DNA from: an uncultured Eubacteriales bacterium
Lineage (GTDB): Bacteria > Bacillota > Clostridia > Oscillospirales > Acutalibacteraceae
Assembly: GCA_934445015.1 (NCBI GenBank)
Contig: CAKSDJ010000013.1
Span: forward strand, 1-32,660
Length of the DNA stretch: 32,660 nt
Reading direction: 5' to 3'
Both the position numbers and the translations under genes were made by a program. The notes beneath the pieces were generated by a model, which saw only the letters and a list, made by a program, of their open reading frames with translations, was not told the DNA's origin and did not search any database. Positions within the stretch are counted from its first letter, which is position 1, and every line of letters begins with the position of its first letter. Below, piece by piece: positions 23,476 through 30,497 of the stretch.

Positions 23476-23686
23476 AGCGTTTTTTCCTCCTTGCAATGTT
23501 GTCAATAAATGCCACAAACTGACCGTAAGACACGCTTGTATTATGTTTTACATTGTAGTCATTTCTGAATTTTTCTATTATATTAAGGCTTTTGCTCTTT
23601 TTGGCTCTAAGCATTTTTTTGCATTCGTCACATATACCGTCTTTGCAACAATGATTGCCGCAAAGACATTTTTCAAATTTTTCCAT
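23426..23686 (-). CDS. Small cysteine-rich zinc-binding-like protein
   Basis: An 86-residue basic protein. The N-terminus carries clustered cysteines (CLCGNHCCKDGICDECKK), a likely zinc-binding knuckle, then RAKKSKS and a C-terminal highly basic tail (RRKKRFDDRRKKESFKK). AAGGGTTAGAG precedes the ATG. It overlaps the start of the RinA/ArpU-like gene by 50 bases in a different frame, which is unusual but both starts have ribosome sites. A nucleic-acid-binding role is plausible from charge and cysteines; no family is recognised with certainty. Confidence 0.65.
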   Translation of the reverse strand: MEKFEKCLCGNHCCKDGICDECKKMLRAKKSKSLNIIEKFRNDYNVKHNTSVSYGQFVAFIDNIARRKKRFDDRRKKESFKKIRRN

Positions 23687-23689
23687 ACT

Positions 23690-24109
23690 CTAACCCTTCA
23701 AATAATTAAATATCCTCTCAACTTCCGTTTTTGTTTGCATTTTGCTTATTGCCTTTTCTATTTCAACAGGCATAAAATCAAACATCTCACTTGTCAATTC
23801 CAACATAGACCCAATACCTTCACCCAGGTCAGAATTTCTACAATCACTGCCTAACAAATCATTTATGCTGTAGCAGAAACGGTTTAACGCAGCAATCGCA
23901 TATAATAATTTAAGCGCCACATCAATTTTATCAATTGATTTGTTAAATAAACAAAAATCGTCTGATTTGCAATCAGGACATACTGCCACTCGCTCATAAG
24001 GCGGATTGTCAAGACCGTGTTTTTCCTCATAAATATGCGGTGTTTCAAATTCCCTGTTGCAGTTATTACATCTGAATACTTCATTTTTTGTCACAATCAA
24101 ATTCACCAT
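23690..24109 (-). CDS. Small zinc-ribbon-like phage protein
   Basis: A 139-residue protein. Two cysteine pairs, CNNC near residue 14 and CPDC near residue 44, form a probable zinc ribbon. The remainder is helical (ALKLLYAIAALNRFCYSI, EIEKAISKMQ) with no catalytic motif. The start at ATG 24109 overlaps the preceding membrane-protein gene by 29 bases and has only a weak ribosome site; a GTG at residue 6 with GGTGA upstream is an alternative. Early-operon position suggests a host-takeover or regulatory role, which is inference. Confidence 0.65.
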   Translation of the reverse strand: MVNLIVTKNEVFRCNNCNREFETPHIYEEKHGLDNPPYERVAVCPDCKSDDFCLFNKSIDKIDVALKLLYAIAALNRFCYSINDLLGSDCRNSDLGEGIGSMLELTSEMFDFMPVEIEKAISKMQTKTEVERIFNYLKG

Positions 24110-24308
24110 ACTTCAATCTCAACTTAAAATTTGCTTTAATTAAGTATTTAACTTTCGCTTTTTCTTCATATAACGAATTGTTAAGAACAGAATTTCGATT
24201 ATCTGTAATAATCAAGGCAATCAGACTTAATATACTTATCAAAACCGTAATAATAATTAAAGCGATAAAAACATAAAGACATATTCCCTCCAAAACGATA
24301 TAGTTCAA
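24081..24308 (-). CDS. Small membrane protein, first gene of the phage operon
   Basis: A 75-residue protein with a long hydrophobic segment (about residues 8-34, LYVFIALIIITVLISILSLI) and a basic cytoplasmic tail. The start is TTG at 24308, supported by AAGGAGG with 7 bases spacing and by its place as the first gene after the divergent promoter. Function not recognised. As the first gene under direct repressor control it could be a lysogeny or exclusion factor, but nothing in the sequence shows this. Confidence 0.65.
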   Translation of the reverse strand: MNYIVLEGICLYVFIALIIITVLISILSLIALIITDNRNSVLNNSLYEEKAKVKYLIKANFKLRLKYGEFDCDKK

Positions 24309-24331
24309 AATACTACCTCCTTGTTATATAT

Positions 24332-24348
24332 GTATCTTTTAAAGATAC
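24332..24348. promoter_or_regulatory. Repressor operator palindrome 1
   Basis: GTATCTTTTAAAGATAC is a 17-bp palindrome. It lies in the leader of the minus-strand operon, between its promoter and first gene, and matches the second palindrome at 24381-24397 at nearly every position. Confidence 0.8.
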
Positions 24349-24380
24349 ACGACGAATAAAAAAATATATTTTTTCAATTC

Positions 24381-24397
24381 GTATCTTTTTAAGATAC
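24381..24397. promoter_or_regulatory. Repressor operator palindrome 2
   Basis: GTATCTTTTTAAGATAC, the second 17-bp palindrome, begins 49 bases from the first. It overlaps the expected transcription start of the minus-strand promoter, so a bound repressor would block phage gene expression. Confidence 0.82.
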
Positions 24398-24401
24398 AAT
24401 C

Positions 24402-24430
24402 ATATTACCACCATTTTCCTGTTTTGTCAA
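24402..24430 (-). promoter_or_regulatory. Strong minus-strand phage promoter
   Basis: TTGACA (plus-strand TGTCAA at 24425-24430), a 17-base spacer and TAATAT (plus-strand ATATTA at 24402-24407). It is a near-consensus vegetative promoter reading toward the phage operon, with operator 2 immediately downstream. Confidence 0.82.
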
Positions 24431-24437
24431 TAGTTTT

Positions 24438-24444
24438 GTATCTT
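24438..24444. promoter_or_regulatory. Operator half-site
   Basis: GTATCTT matches the left half of the two full palindromes, but the right half is not conserved. It lies just upstream of the minus-strand promoter and may be a weaker repressor contact. Confidence 0.45.
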
Positions 24445-24468
24445 AATTTTATATTTTTTTAATTTTGC

Positions 24469-24497
24469 TTGACTTTTTGATAAAAATAAGATACAAT
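24469..24497 (+). promoter_or_regulatory. Repressor gene promoter with overlapping operator half-site
   Basis: TTGACT (24469-24474), a 17-base spacer and TACAAT (24492-24497) read toward the repressor gene. An operator half-site AAGATAC (24488-24494) overlaps the -10 box, which suggests negative autoregulation at high repressor level. Confidence 0.75.
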
Positions 24498-24519
24498 TGT
24501 TGCAGAAAGGGTTGATTAT

Positions 24520-25134
24520 ATGAATATAGGCGCCTACATTAAAAAATTACGTACAGATATAGGTTATTCACAGGAGGAATTGGGCAGCCTTTTGGGAGTG
24601 CAGCGTGCTGCCGTTCAAAAGTGGGAGTCCGGTAAAGTAAAAAACCTAAAAAGAGACACTATTAAGAGACTTGCCGAAATCTTCAACGTTCCGCTGGCTT
24701 CATTTATTGACAGTGATTATATGTTATATAATAATATTATACCCACACCAAAAATGAACAGCATACCCATTGTCGGAACAATAGCCTGTGGCTCACCTAT
24801 TTTAGCAACTGAAAATCTTGAGGGTGAAGTTACTCTGCCTGAAGATATTAAGGCAGATTTCGCACTCAGATGCAAAGGTGACAGTATGATTGACGCCCGA
24901 ATTATGAATGGCGACATCGTTTATATACGTCAGCAACCAACCGTTGAAAACGGCGAAATCGCAGCGGTTCTTATTGACGATGAGGCAACTTTAAAAAGAG
25001 TTTATTTATCTGATAATACCGTTACTCTGGTAGCGTGCAATTCAAAATATCAGCCGTTTGTATATACCGGCTCGCAACTTGATCAGATTCGTATTCTCGG
25101 CAAAGCAGTCGGATTTACAAGTACCGTACTATGA
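24520..25134 (+). CDS. LexA/CI-like lysogeny repressor (HTH + S24 peptidase)
   Basis: A 204-residue repressor that should hold the divergent phage operon silent and cleave itself during the SOS response. About residues 1-62 are a HTH_3 (Xre-type) DNA-binding domain (YSQEELGSLLGVQRAAVQKW). The C-terminal S24 domain has the likely self-cleavage site Cys90-Gly91 in GTIACGSP, the catalytic serine S122 in KGDSM and lysine K159 in ATLKR. GAAAGGG lies 8 bases before the ATG. It is the only plus-strand phage gene and the last before host DNA. No second small regulator (Cro-like) is seen opposite it. Confidence 0.93.
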   Translation: MNIGAYIKKLRTDIGYSQEELGSLLGVQRAAVQKWESGKVKNLKRDTIKRLAEIFNVPLASFIDSDYMLYNNIIPTPKMNSIPIVGTIACGSPILATENLEGEVTLPEDIKADFALRCKGDSMIDARIMNGDIVYIRQQPTVENGEIAAVLIDDEATLKRVYLSDNTVTLVACNSKYQPFVYTGSQLDQIRILGKAVGFTSTVL

Positions 25135-25176
25135 AAAAATAAGCCCTTAAAACGAGAGCTTAACTGTTTAAATGAT

Positions 25177-25205
25177 AAAGGAACTGTTTTAAAAACAGTT
25201 CCTTT
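25177..25205. terminator. Bidirectional terminator between phage repressor and kdgK
   Basis: The 13-bp perfect stem AAAGGAACTGTTT/AAACAGTTCCTTT has a 3-base loop and AT-rich flanks. It lies 43 bases after the repressor stop and 13 bases after the stop of the convergent kinase gene, so it can serve both. The junction of phage and host DNA is probably close to it. Confidence 0.8.
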
Positions 25206-25217
25206 AAATTTTATGTT

Positions 25218-26240
25218 TTATCTTTGAACTCTTCCCGAGCCGTCTCCGCCTGCAAGTTTTTCAACTTCCGAAACGCTTACCCTGTTGTAGTCGCCCTCAA
25301 TTGAATGTTTGAGTGCCGATGCCGCTACGGCAAATTCAATTGCATCTTTGGTTGATTTACCCGTAAGGATTGAATAAATAAGTCCGCCGCCAAAAGAGTC
25401 GCCGCCGCCTACACGGTCAACAATGTGCAAATGATACGATTTAGAAAAACAGTAATTTTCGCCGTCATAAAGCATACCTGCCCAATCGTTATCACTTGCT
25501 GAAATTGAAGAACGCAAGGTAATCGCAACCTTTTCAAAACCAAACTTGTCGGCAAGTTGTTTTGCAACAGATTTATAACCTTCATGGTTGAGTTTGCCGC
25601 CATAGATATCGGTACCCTCAGCCTCAATTCCAAACACGTCTTTTGCATCCTCTTCGTTAGAAATACATACATCAACGTATTGACAAAGATCTGTCATTGC
25701 AGCTCTTGCCTCTTCACGAGTCCAAAGTTTACCGCGATAGTTAAGGTCGCAGGAAATCTTGATTCCCTTAGCCTTTGCTGCTTTGCAAGCCTCACGGCAA
25801 ATTTCTACAACATTTGGTCCGAGTGCCGGTGTAATACCGGTAAAATGGAACCAATCTGCACCTTCAAAAATTTTATCCCAATCAAAATCATCAACCGTTG
25901 CCTGTTGAATTGCAGAGTATTTACGGTCATATATACAAACCGAACCGCGTTGCGAAGCACCTTTTTCAAGATAATAAATGCCAATGCGCTCTCCGCCTCT
26001 GACTATATTGCTTGTATCTACGCCAAAAGAGCGTAACGAATCTACAGCTGCCTGTCCTATTGCGTGTTTAGGCAGTTTTGTTACATAAACACTGTCCATA
26101 CCGTAGTTTGCAAGCGATACAGCAACATTTGCTTCACCGCCGCCAAACGTAGCCTGCATTTGGTCGTTCTGAAAAAAACGATAATATCCGTTAGGCGCCA
26201 AACGCAACATTATTTCACCAAAAGTAACTATTCGTGCCAT
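25218..26240 (-). CDS. kdgK: 2-keto-3-deoxygluconate kinase (PfkB family)
   Basis: Phosphorylates 2-keto-3-deoxygluconate to KDPG in hexuronate and pectin breakdown. A 340-residue PfkB-type sugar kinase: N-terminal FGEIMLRLAP opening, the glycine pair in FGGGEANVAVSLA near residue 35, and the C-terminal anion-hole and catalytic motif DRVGGGDSFGGG with the catalytic Asp about residue 278. The KDG specificity comes mostly from the partner gene: its ATG overlaps the stop of the KDPG aldolase (TAATG), which uses its product. Other PfkB sugars cannot be wholly excluded. Being last before the phage, its 3' end carries the shared terminator. Confidence 0.87.
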   Translation of the reverse strand: MARIVTFGEIMLRLAPNGYYRFFQNDQMQATFGGGEANVAVSLANYGMDSVYVTKLPKHAIGQAAVDSLRSFGVDTSNIVRGGERIGIYYLEKGASQRGSVCIYDRKYSAIQQATVDDFDWDKIFEGADWFHFTGITPALGPNVVEICREACKAAKAKGIKISCDLNYRGKLWTREEARAAMTDLCQYVDVCISNEEDAKDVFGIEAEGTDIYGGKLNHEGYKSVAKQLADKFGFEKVAITLRSSISASDNDWAGMLYDGENYCFSKSYHLHIVDRVGGGDSFGGGLIYSILTGKSTKDAIEFAVAASALKHSIEGDYNRVSVSEVEKLAGGDGSGRVQR

Positions 26241-26878
26241 TATCCTCTTATCTCCTTTAATAACTCTACCGCCTCTCGGGTAAGTTGTTCAATCTCATCA
26301 AATTTTCCGTCCGCTATCTTATCAGAAGGTACCATCCAGCTGCCGCCACACGCAAAAATTGCTTTGCAGCTAAGATATTCTGCAAGATTTTTGGGATTTA
26401 TACCGCCGGTAGGCATAAATTTAATTTTTGTATAAGGCGCAGCCATGGCTTTTATCATCTTAACGCCGCCTGCTGCCTCTGCCGGAAAGAATTTCAAGTA
26501 TGTAAGTCCAAGCGACATAGCAAGTTCAACTTCGCTCGGTGTGCATACACCCGGAATTACGGGATATCCCTTCTCAATACAATGTTTAACAACTATCGGA
26601 TTAAGACCGGGGCTTACTATAAATGAAGCACCCGCCGCCATAGCGGCATCTGCCTGTTTAGGAGTAAGCACTGTTCCGGCTGCTATAAGAAAATCCGGGT
26701 GCTTATCGGCAATCAGTTTAATTGCTTCTTCTGCAGCGTCAGTCCTGAATGTAACTTCCGCACAGCACAGACCGCCTTTTTTCAACGCAGCAGCCAAAGG
26801 TAGCGCGTCTTTTGCATCATCGATTTTGATTACAGGCACTACACCTATATCACTGATACTTTTTATTAAATCTTCCAT
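26240..26878 (-). CDS. eda: KDPG/KHG aldolase
   Basis: Splits 2-keto-3-deoxy-6-phosphogluconate to pyruvate and glyceraldehyde 3-phosphate, and often also 4-hydroxy-2-oxoglutarate. 212 residues, the normal length. The class I aldolase pattern is present: AGTVLTPKQAD, PGVCTPSEV and the Schiff-base lysine in LTYLKFFPAEAAGG, then the phosphate-binding MPTGGI. The start at ATG 26878 is preferred because AAAGGTGG lies 8 bases upstream; in-frame ATGs at 26884 and 26911 are less well spaced. First gene of a two-gene operon with the kinase. Confidence 0.93.
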   Translation of the reverse strand: MEDLIKSISDIGVVPVIKIDDAKDALPLAAALKKGGLCCAEVTFRTDAAEEAIKLIADKHPDFLIAAGTVLTPKQADAAMAAGASFIVSPGLNPIVVKHCIEKGYPVIPGVCTPSEVELAMSLGLTYLKFFPAEAAGGVKMIKAMAAPYTKIKFMPTGGINPKNLAEYLSCKAIFACGGSWMVPSDKIADGKFDEIEQLTREAVELLKEIRG

Positions 26879-26906
26879 ATACATTTCCACCTTTAAAGAT
26901 ATTAAC

Positions 26907-26943
26907 TTCATATCAATTTTATCACATATGAAAATATTGTCAA
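26907..26943 (-). promoter_or_regulatory. eda-kdgK promoter with an inverted repeat
   Basis: On the minus strand TTGACA (plus TGTCAA 26938-26943), a 16-base spacer and TAAAAT (plus ATTTTA 26916-26921) form a good promoter. The inverted repeat TTCATAT...ATATGAA (26907-26913 and 26926-26932) straddles the -10 box and could be the operator of a sugar-acid-responsive repressor. The regulator is not in the window. Confidence 0.55.
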
Positions 26944-26978
26944 TAGCAAAACAAGCATTGAATGCAAATGTTTACCGA

Positions 26979-29246
26979 CTATTCGTCAGATTGTTCGCTT
27001 GACGTGTCCTCTGTCGAAGCACTCGGCGCATCAAGCGCTTTTCCGCCGTGTGTTGTGCAAACACCCGGTATCTTGTTCTTTTTATACCAACCTTCCGCTT
27101 TTGAAGGGCAGGCATCGGTGGCAAGCAGTCCTGTTGAAGTACAATAATATCTGTCTACAGCGTAACTGCTCTCGGTAAACGATTTAGGTTCAAGATTTGT
27201 GTGTATTTTTGACATTACCGCGCCCCACATTTTAAGTGCTATGGCACTGTCAGATATTGCCTGCTGCGTATCATAACCGCACCAGCAAGACGCAACATAA
27301 TAAGGAGAACCACCTACAAACCACAAGTCATTTGAATTGTTTGACGTACCCGTTTTTGCATATATTTTCATATTAGGAATAAATCCTGCGGCACCCTTAC
27401 CCGTGCCGTTAGGACCGTAAACAACTTTTTGCAGTAACTTTTTCATAACCGTAGCTGTATCTTCGCTTACGGCAACTTCAGGCTCAACCTCCTCATTTGA
27501 AAGCACTACTTCATTCCTCTGGTCATAAACAGCGTAATACAGCGTGGGCTTATAATACTGACCGCCGTTTCCGAAAACAGCATACGCGGCTGCCGATTCC
27601 AATGTTGTAATACCGCCGTTTGTGCCGCCCATTCCAAGAGGCGATAAATCAATATCATTTTCGTTAAGAGTGGTAATGCCGAGTTTTTTTGTCAAAAAAT
27701 CATAACTGAACTGTGGGGTCAGTTTATTTACAAGGTAAACCGGTATGGTATTGATTGAGCGTTCAAGAGCGTATTGAACAGTTACATTGCCCCAATACGA
27801 TTTATACCAGTTTTTAGGCGTCCATCCGTTATAATTGGTTGCAGTATCATTTAAAACGGAAGAATAATTTATAATTCCCTCTTCAATTGCAGGCGCGTAT
27901 GCCGCAATAGGTTTCATAGTCGAACCGGGTTGACGTACCGCGTCGGTAGCGCGGTTAAATCCCGTCATACCTAAGTTTACGGTTTTTTCACCTATTCCGC
28001 CGGCAAGTCCGCGCACCCTGCCGTTGTAATCCATAATTGTAAATGAACCCTGCAACTGATTACCGTCTTTACCTTTGATTCCGTATGCGTCCGAATTAGA
28101 GAACACCTCATCAACGGTATTCTGTATGTCCGGATCAATTGTTGCGTAAATTTTATAACCGTATGTATAAAAATTCTCGGCTGCGTGGTTATCGTCCCAT
28201 CCGTATTTTTTTGCAAGATCATTTGTTACCTGCACTATAAGCGCATCAACAAAGTAGTTGTTAACTTCGCTCTCGTTAAGTTCGTCTTTTGACGCAACAA
28301 GATTAAATTCTTCCGCTAAAGCGGCATCGTATTCTTCCTGTGTAATATACTTTTCGTCAAGCATAAGTTTTAACACGGTTTCACGGCGTGTTTTATTATT
28401 TTCGGGCTTGTCATCTGGGGCGTAATATGACGGTGCCTTTGTAATAGAAGCAAGCGATGCACATTCAAGCAGCGTTAATTCGTCTACACTTTTACCAAAA
28501 TAATAATTTGCGGCAACCTCGACCCCGTAAATACCGTGACCCATAGGTATGGTATTAAGATAACACTCAATTATTGTATCCTTTGAATAATTATCTTCAA
28601 GATACCTTGCCCGCATAATCTCTCTCACCTTACGGCTGGCTTTATCATCATTATCACCAGTAAGATTTTTTACTAATTGCTGCGTAATCGTAGAACCGCC
28701 CTGACGCGACGAATAAATCGGTATAAACATATTGACAAGTGAGCCGAATGTACGTTTCCAGTCTACACCGTAATGCGTATAAAAACGCTTGTCCTCAACG
28801 GCTACATAAGCGTCAACCAATCTCTGCGGTATGCCGGTATACTCGGTATTATCCTTGTCTTTGGCAGCCGCAGCATCATACGGCACCCAAATGCGGTTAT
28901 ACATACCGTGTAAGCGCTGATACTCCTCCCACTCATTGCTCTCTTTATTTTGAACATAAATAGTTGTTGTAAAATTCAACTCCAAATCGTTCAGATTAAC
29001 GTCCATTTTGCCGTCAACCATTGTAAATGCATATATTAAAAATGTACCGGCTACTATGCTTACTGTTATAATTCCGACAAGCATCACCGTAAGAAACACT
29101 TTTAAAAATCTTTCTTTACCGTGTTTCTTTCTGCTTAGTTTTTTGCGTGCGCCGTCTACTGCATCTGTTGAAAAACTGTTAAGGTCTAAAGAACCGTCAT
29201 CTTCACCTTGCGGTTCGCTGTTGCTGAAAATATCATTATCATTCAT
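26979..29246 (-). CDS. Class A penicillin-binding protein (PBP1A-like)
   Basis: Bifunctional peptidoglycan synthase, about 755 residues, anchored by one N-terminal membrane segment (FLTVMLVGIITVSIVAGTFLI, about residues 50-75). The glycosyltransferase 51 domain shows the catalytic-site motif VEDKRFYTHYGVDW, then GGSTITQQLVKN and the GYGVEVAANYYFGK-type block. The transpeptidase domain has SxxK in PGSTMKP, SxN in ERSINT and KTGT in YAKTGTSN. The C-terminal tail is Ser/Glu-rich. The start at ATG 29246 is chosen because GGAGGTG lies 7 bases upstream; an in-frame extension to 29342 lacks a ribosome site. Confidence 0.93.
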   Translation of the reverse strand: MNDNDIFSNSEPQGEDDGSLDLNSFSTDAVDGARKKLSRKKHGKERFLKVFLTVMLVGIITVSIVAGTFLIYAFTMVDGKMDVNLNDLELNFTTTIYVQNKESNEWEEYQRLHGMYNRIWVPYDAAAAKDKDNTEYTGIPQRLVDAYVAVEDKRFYTHYGVDWKRTFGSLVNMFIPIYSSRQGGSTITQQLVKNLTGDNDDKASRKVREIMRARYLEDNYSKDTIIECYLNTIPMGHGIYGVEVAANYYFGKSVDELTLLECASLASITKAPSYYAPDDKPENNKTRRETVLKLMLDEKYITQEEYDAALAEEFNLVASKDELNESEVNNYFVDALIVQVTNDLAKKYGWDDNHAAENFYTYGYKIYATIDPDIQNTVDEVFSNSDAYGIKGKDGNQLQGSFTIMDYNGRVRGLAGGIGEKTVNLGMTGFNRATDAVRQPGSTMKPIAAYAPAIEEGIINYSSVLNDTATNYNGWTPKNWYKSYWGNVTVQYALERSINTIPVYLVNKLTPQFSYDFLTKKLGITTLNENDIDLSPLGMGGTNGGITTLESAAAYAVFGNGGQYYKPTLYYAVYDQRNEVVLSNEEVEPEVAVSEDTATVMKKLLQKVVYGPNGTGKGAAGFIPNMKIYAKTGTSNNSNDLWFVGGSPYYVASCWCGYDTQQAISDSAIALKMWGAVMSKIHTNLEPKSFTESSYAVDRYYCTSTGLLATDACPSKAEGWYKKNKIPGVCTTHGGKALDAPSASTEDTSSEQSDE

Positions 29247-29345
29247 AAAAAAACACCTCCGCATATCACAAAGCGTATATTTTTCATAATATAATATTAT
29301 ATACCATTTTTTTGCGTTTGGGTAGTTACAATTTTTTAACAAATA

Positions 29346-29373
29346 TTTACATTGATTTTGGCAATACTAAAAT
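29346..29373 (+). promoter_or_regulatory. Promoter of the small exported protein gene
   Basis: TTTACA (29346-29351), a 16-base spacer and TAAAAT (29368-29373) lie about 36 bases before the ATG at 29410. The divergent PBP gene is served from the same gap, where TATAAT occurs on the minus strand, but its -35 box is unclear. Confidence 0.55.
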
Positions 29374-29409
29374 AAATCAAATAATATTTACGGGTGATGT
29401 GGTGATGTT

Positions 29410-29700
29410 ATGTCGTCGTTTATAAAAAAACTTCTTTTTCCGATTTGCTTATGTATATGTATTTTAATACTGTCACTTACGGCAACCGATAATTTTGCAA
29501 AACCGTCGTCAGAAGACGTTTATCTTCTTAAATCCTACAAAAATACCGTAGCGCTTTATAATAAAAAAGAGATCGTGGCGGTTTACGACAGTATCGTCCT
29601 TAATACCCTGCCTGAAAAGGATATACTTAATTTTAATAAAGGCATCGAAGTTTCCGGTCCCGAACAGGCAGAATCTTTTATTGAAGATTTTGACGGATAA
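29410..29700 (+). CDS. Small exported/membrane-anchored protein, BofC C-terminal-like
   Basis: A 96-residue protein. An N-terminal hydrophobic segment (LLFPICLCICILILSLTA) is a signal peptide or membrane anchor. The rest has the pattern YLLKSYKNTVALY...IVLNTLPEKDILNFNKGIEV...ESFIEDF, resembling the short C-terminal domain of BofC-like proteins that is common as small orphan genes in Clostridia. Its function in this single-domain form is not established. It is divergent from the PBP gene and convergent with the acyltransferase genes. Confidence 0.65.
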   Translation: MSSFIKKLLFPICLCICILILSLTATDNFAKPSSEDVYLLKSYKNTVALYNKKEIVAVYDSIVLNTLPEKDILNFNKGIEVSGPEQAESFIEDFDG

Positions 29701-29705
29701 ATCTT

Positions 29706-29743
29706 TCAGGCAGCATACTTTAAAATATGCCGCCTGAATTTTT
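29706..29743. terminator. Terminator between convergent genes
   Basis: TCAGGCAGCATA (29706-29717) pairs with TATGCCGCCTGA (29726-29737), 12 bp with one mismatch on the plus strand (a G-U pair on the minus strand), followed by ATTTTTAT. It ends the small exported gene and may also serve the acyltransferase operon on the other strand. Confidence 0.75.
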
Positions 29744-30497
29744 ATACCTTTTTAATATAGTTTATATACTTGCAATCGCTCTCTAAACTTCGGCGTGTCA
29801 TACACTCATACACATCTGCACAAAGTTTTTCCGCTCTTTCTTTTTTACTGCCTTCTGCTGCAAACGGTCCGTCAATATAAATATTTATCTTAGGCTTTTT
29901 AAAAAATTTTCTTTTTTTATATGTCGCAGTCATACAAAAAACCGGAACATCTAAATTGATCGGATACTTAAACGAGGTCGGACCGAATTTGCGTATTCCG
30001 GTATAATAACTCCAAACGTGAGCCTCAGGGTATATTATTACAGGGTGACCCGAAACGACGCGATATTCTATCGCGTTTTGAAATTTTTTCATTCCGCTTA
30101 ACGTATCGGGTATCGGCAACGCCCCTAAAAAAGGCAGTATTCTGCCTATAAACGGCAAATCCATATTAGCGGCGCCTACCACCGTATATATCCTTTTAGG
30201 AAAACATATCAAGGCCGGATCAAAAACATCTCCTATCGGCTGCGTATGATTTCCGTACATAAAAAAACCGCCGTCATATTTTCTGACTTTTTTTGCACCG
30301 ATAATTTTTATATGCAAAAAGAGTCTGCAATACACATTTGAAAAAACCAGTGCCAGCGCATAAATCAATGCCGATAAAAACCTTGAAGGCAAATCACGCC
30401 TTATCCATACATAATCGTCGTTAAGTTTATGTTGTTTTCCGTCATTAAAAAAGTCATCTTGCAACGATTCATAATAGTATGTTTTCTTATTTTTCAT
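29742..30497 (-). CDS. PlsC-like acyltransferase (second of a pair)
   Basis: Probable lysophospholipid or glycolipid acyltransferase, about 251 residues. The catalytic NHx4D motif is NHTQPIGD and the substrate-binding block is IIYPEAHVW; a hydrophobic segment (FLSALIYALALVFSNVYC) precedes it. The start at ATG 30497 lies inside the end of the upstream acyltransferase (11-base overlap). A TTG further up the same frame has no ribosome site. The tandem arrangement with a related enzyme and glycosyltransferases points to synthesis of an acylated envelope glycolipid; the acceptor is unknown. Confidence 0.8.
   Translation of the reverse strand: MKNKKTYYYESLQDDFFNDGKQHKLNDDYVWIRRDLPSRFLSALIYALALVFSNVYCRLFLHIKIIGAKKVRKYDGGFFMYGNHTQPIGDVFDPALICFPKRIYTVVGAANMDLPFIGRILPFLGALPIPDTLSGMKKFQNAIEYRVVSGHPVIIYPEAHVWSYYTGIRKFGPTSFKYPINLDVPVFCMTATYKKRKFFKKPKINIYIDGPFAAEGSKKERAEKLCADVYECMTRRSLESDCKYINYIKKV

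Larger units (their letters stand above)
1..25170. mobile_element. Prophage (podovirus-like), right-hand part
   Basis: A continuous run of phage genes extends from the left edge to the lysogeny repressor ending at 25134. Large and small terminase, scaffold, coat, portal, adaptor, baseplate/tail protein, XkdX protein, holin, amidase and an S24 repressor are recognisable. Ordinary host metabolic genes begin at 25218, so the right boundary lies roughly between 25134 and 25218. The left boundary is outside the window. No tail tape-measure or long-tail genes are seen, and a giant ejection-type protein follows the head genes, which suggests a short-tailed phage. No attachment-site repeat can be tested because only one end is visible. 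No integrase, excisionase or replication gene occurs in this part. Confidence 0.9.

Noticed and set aside
24349..24377. A second minus-strand promoter beginning with TTGAAA between the two operators
   Set aside because: No acceptable -10 box lies 16 to 18 bases downstream.
25557..26036. A 159-codon plus-strand frame opposite the kinase gene
   Set aside because: It is an antisense shadow of a well-conserved PfkB gene, with no supporting start signal.
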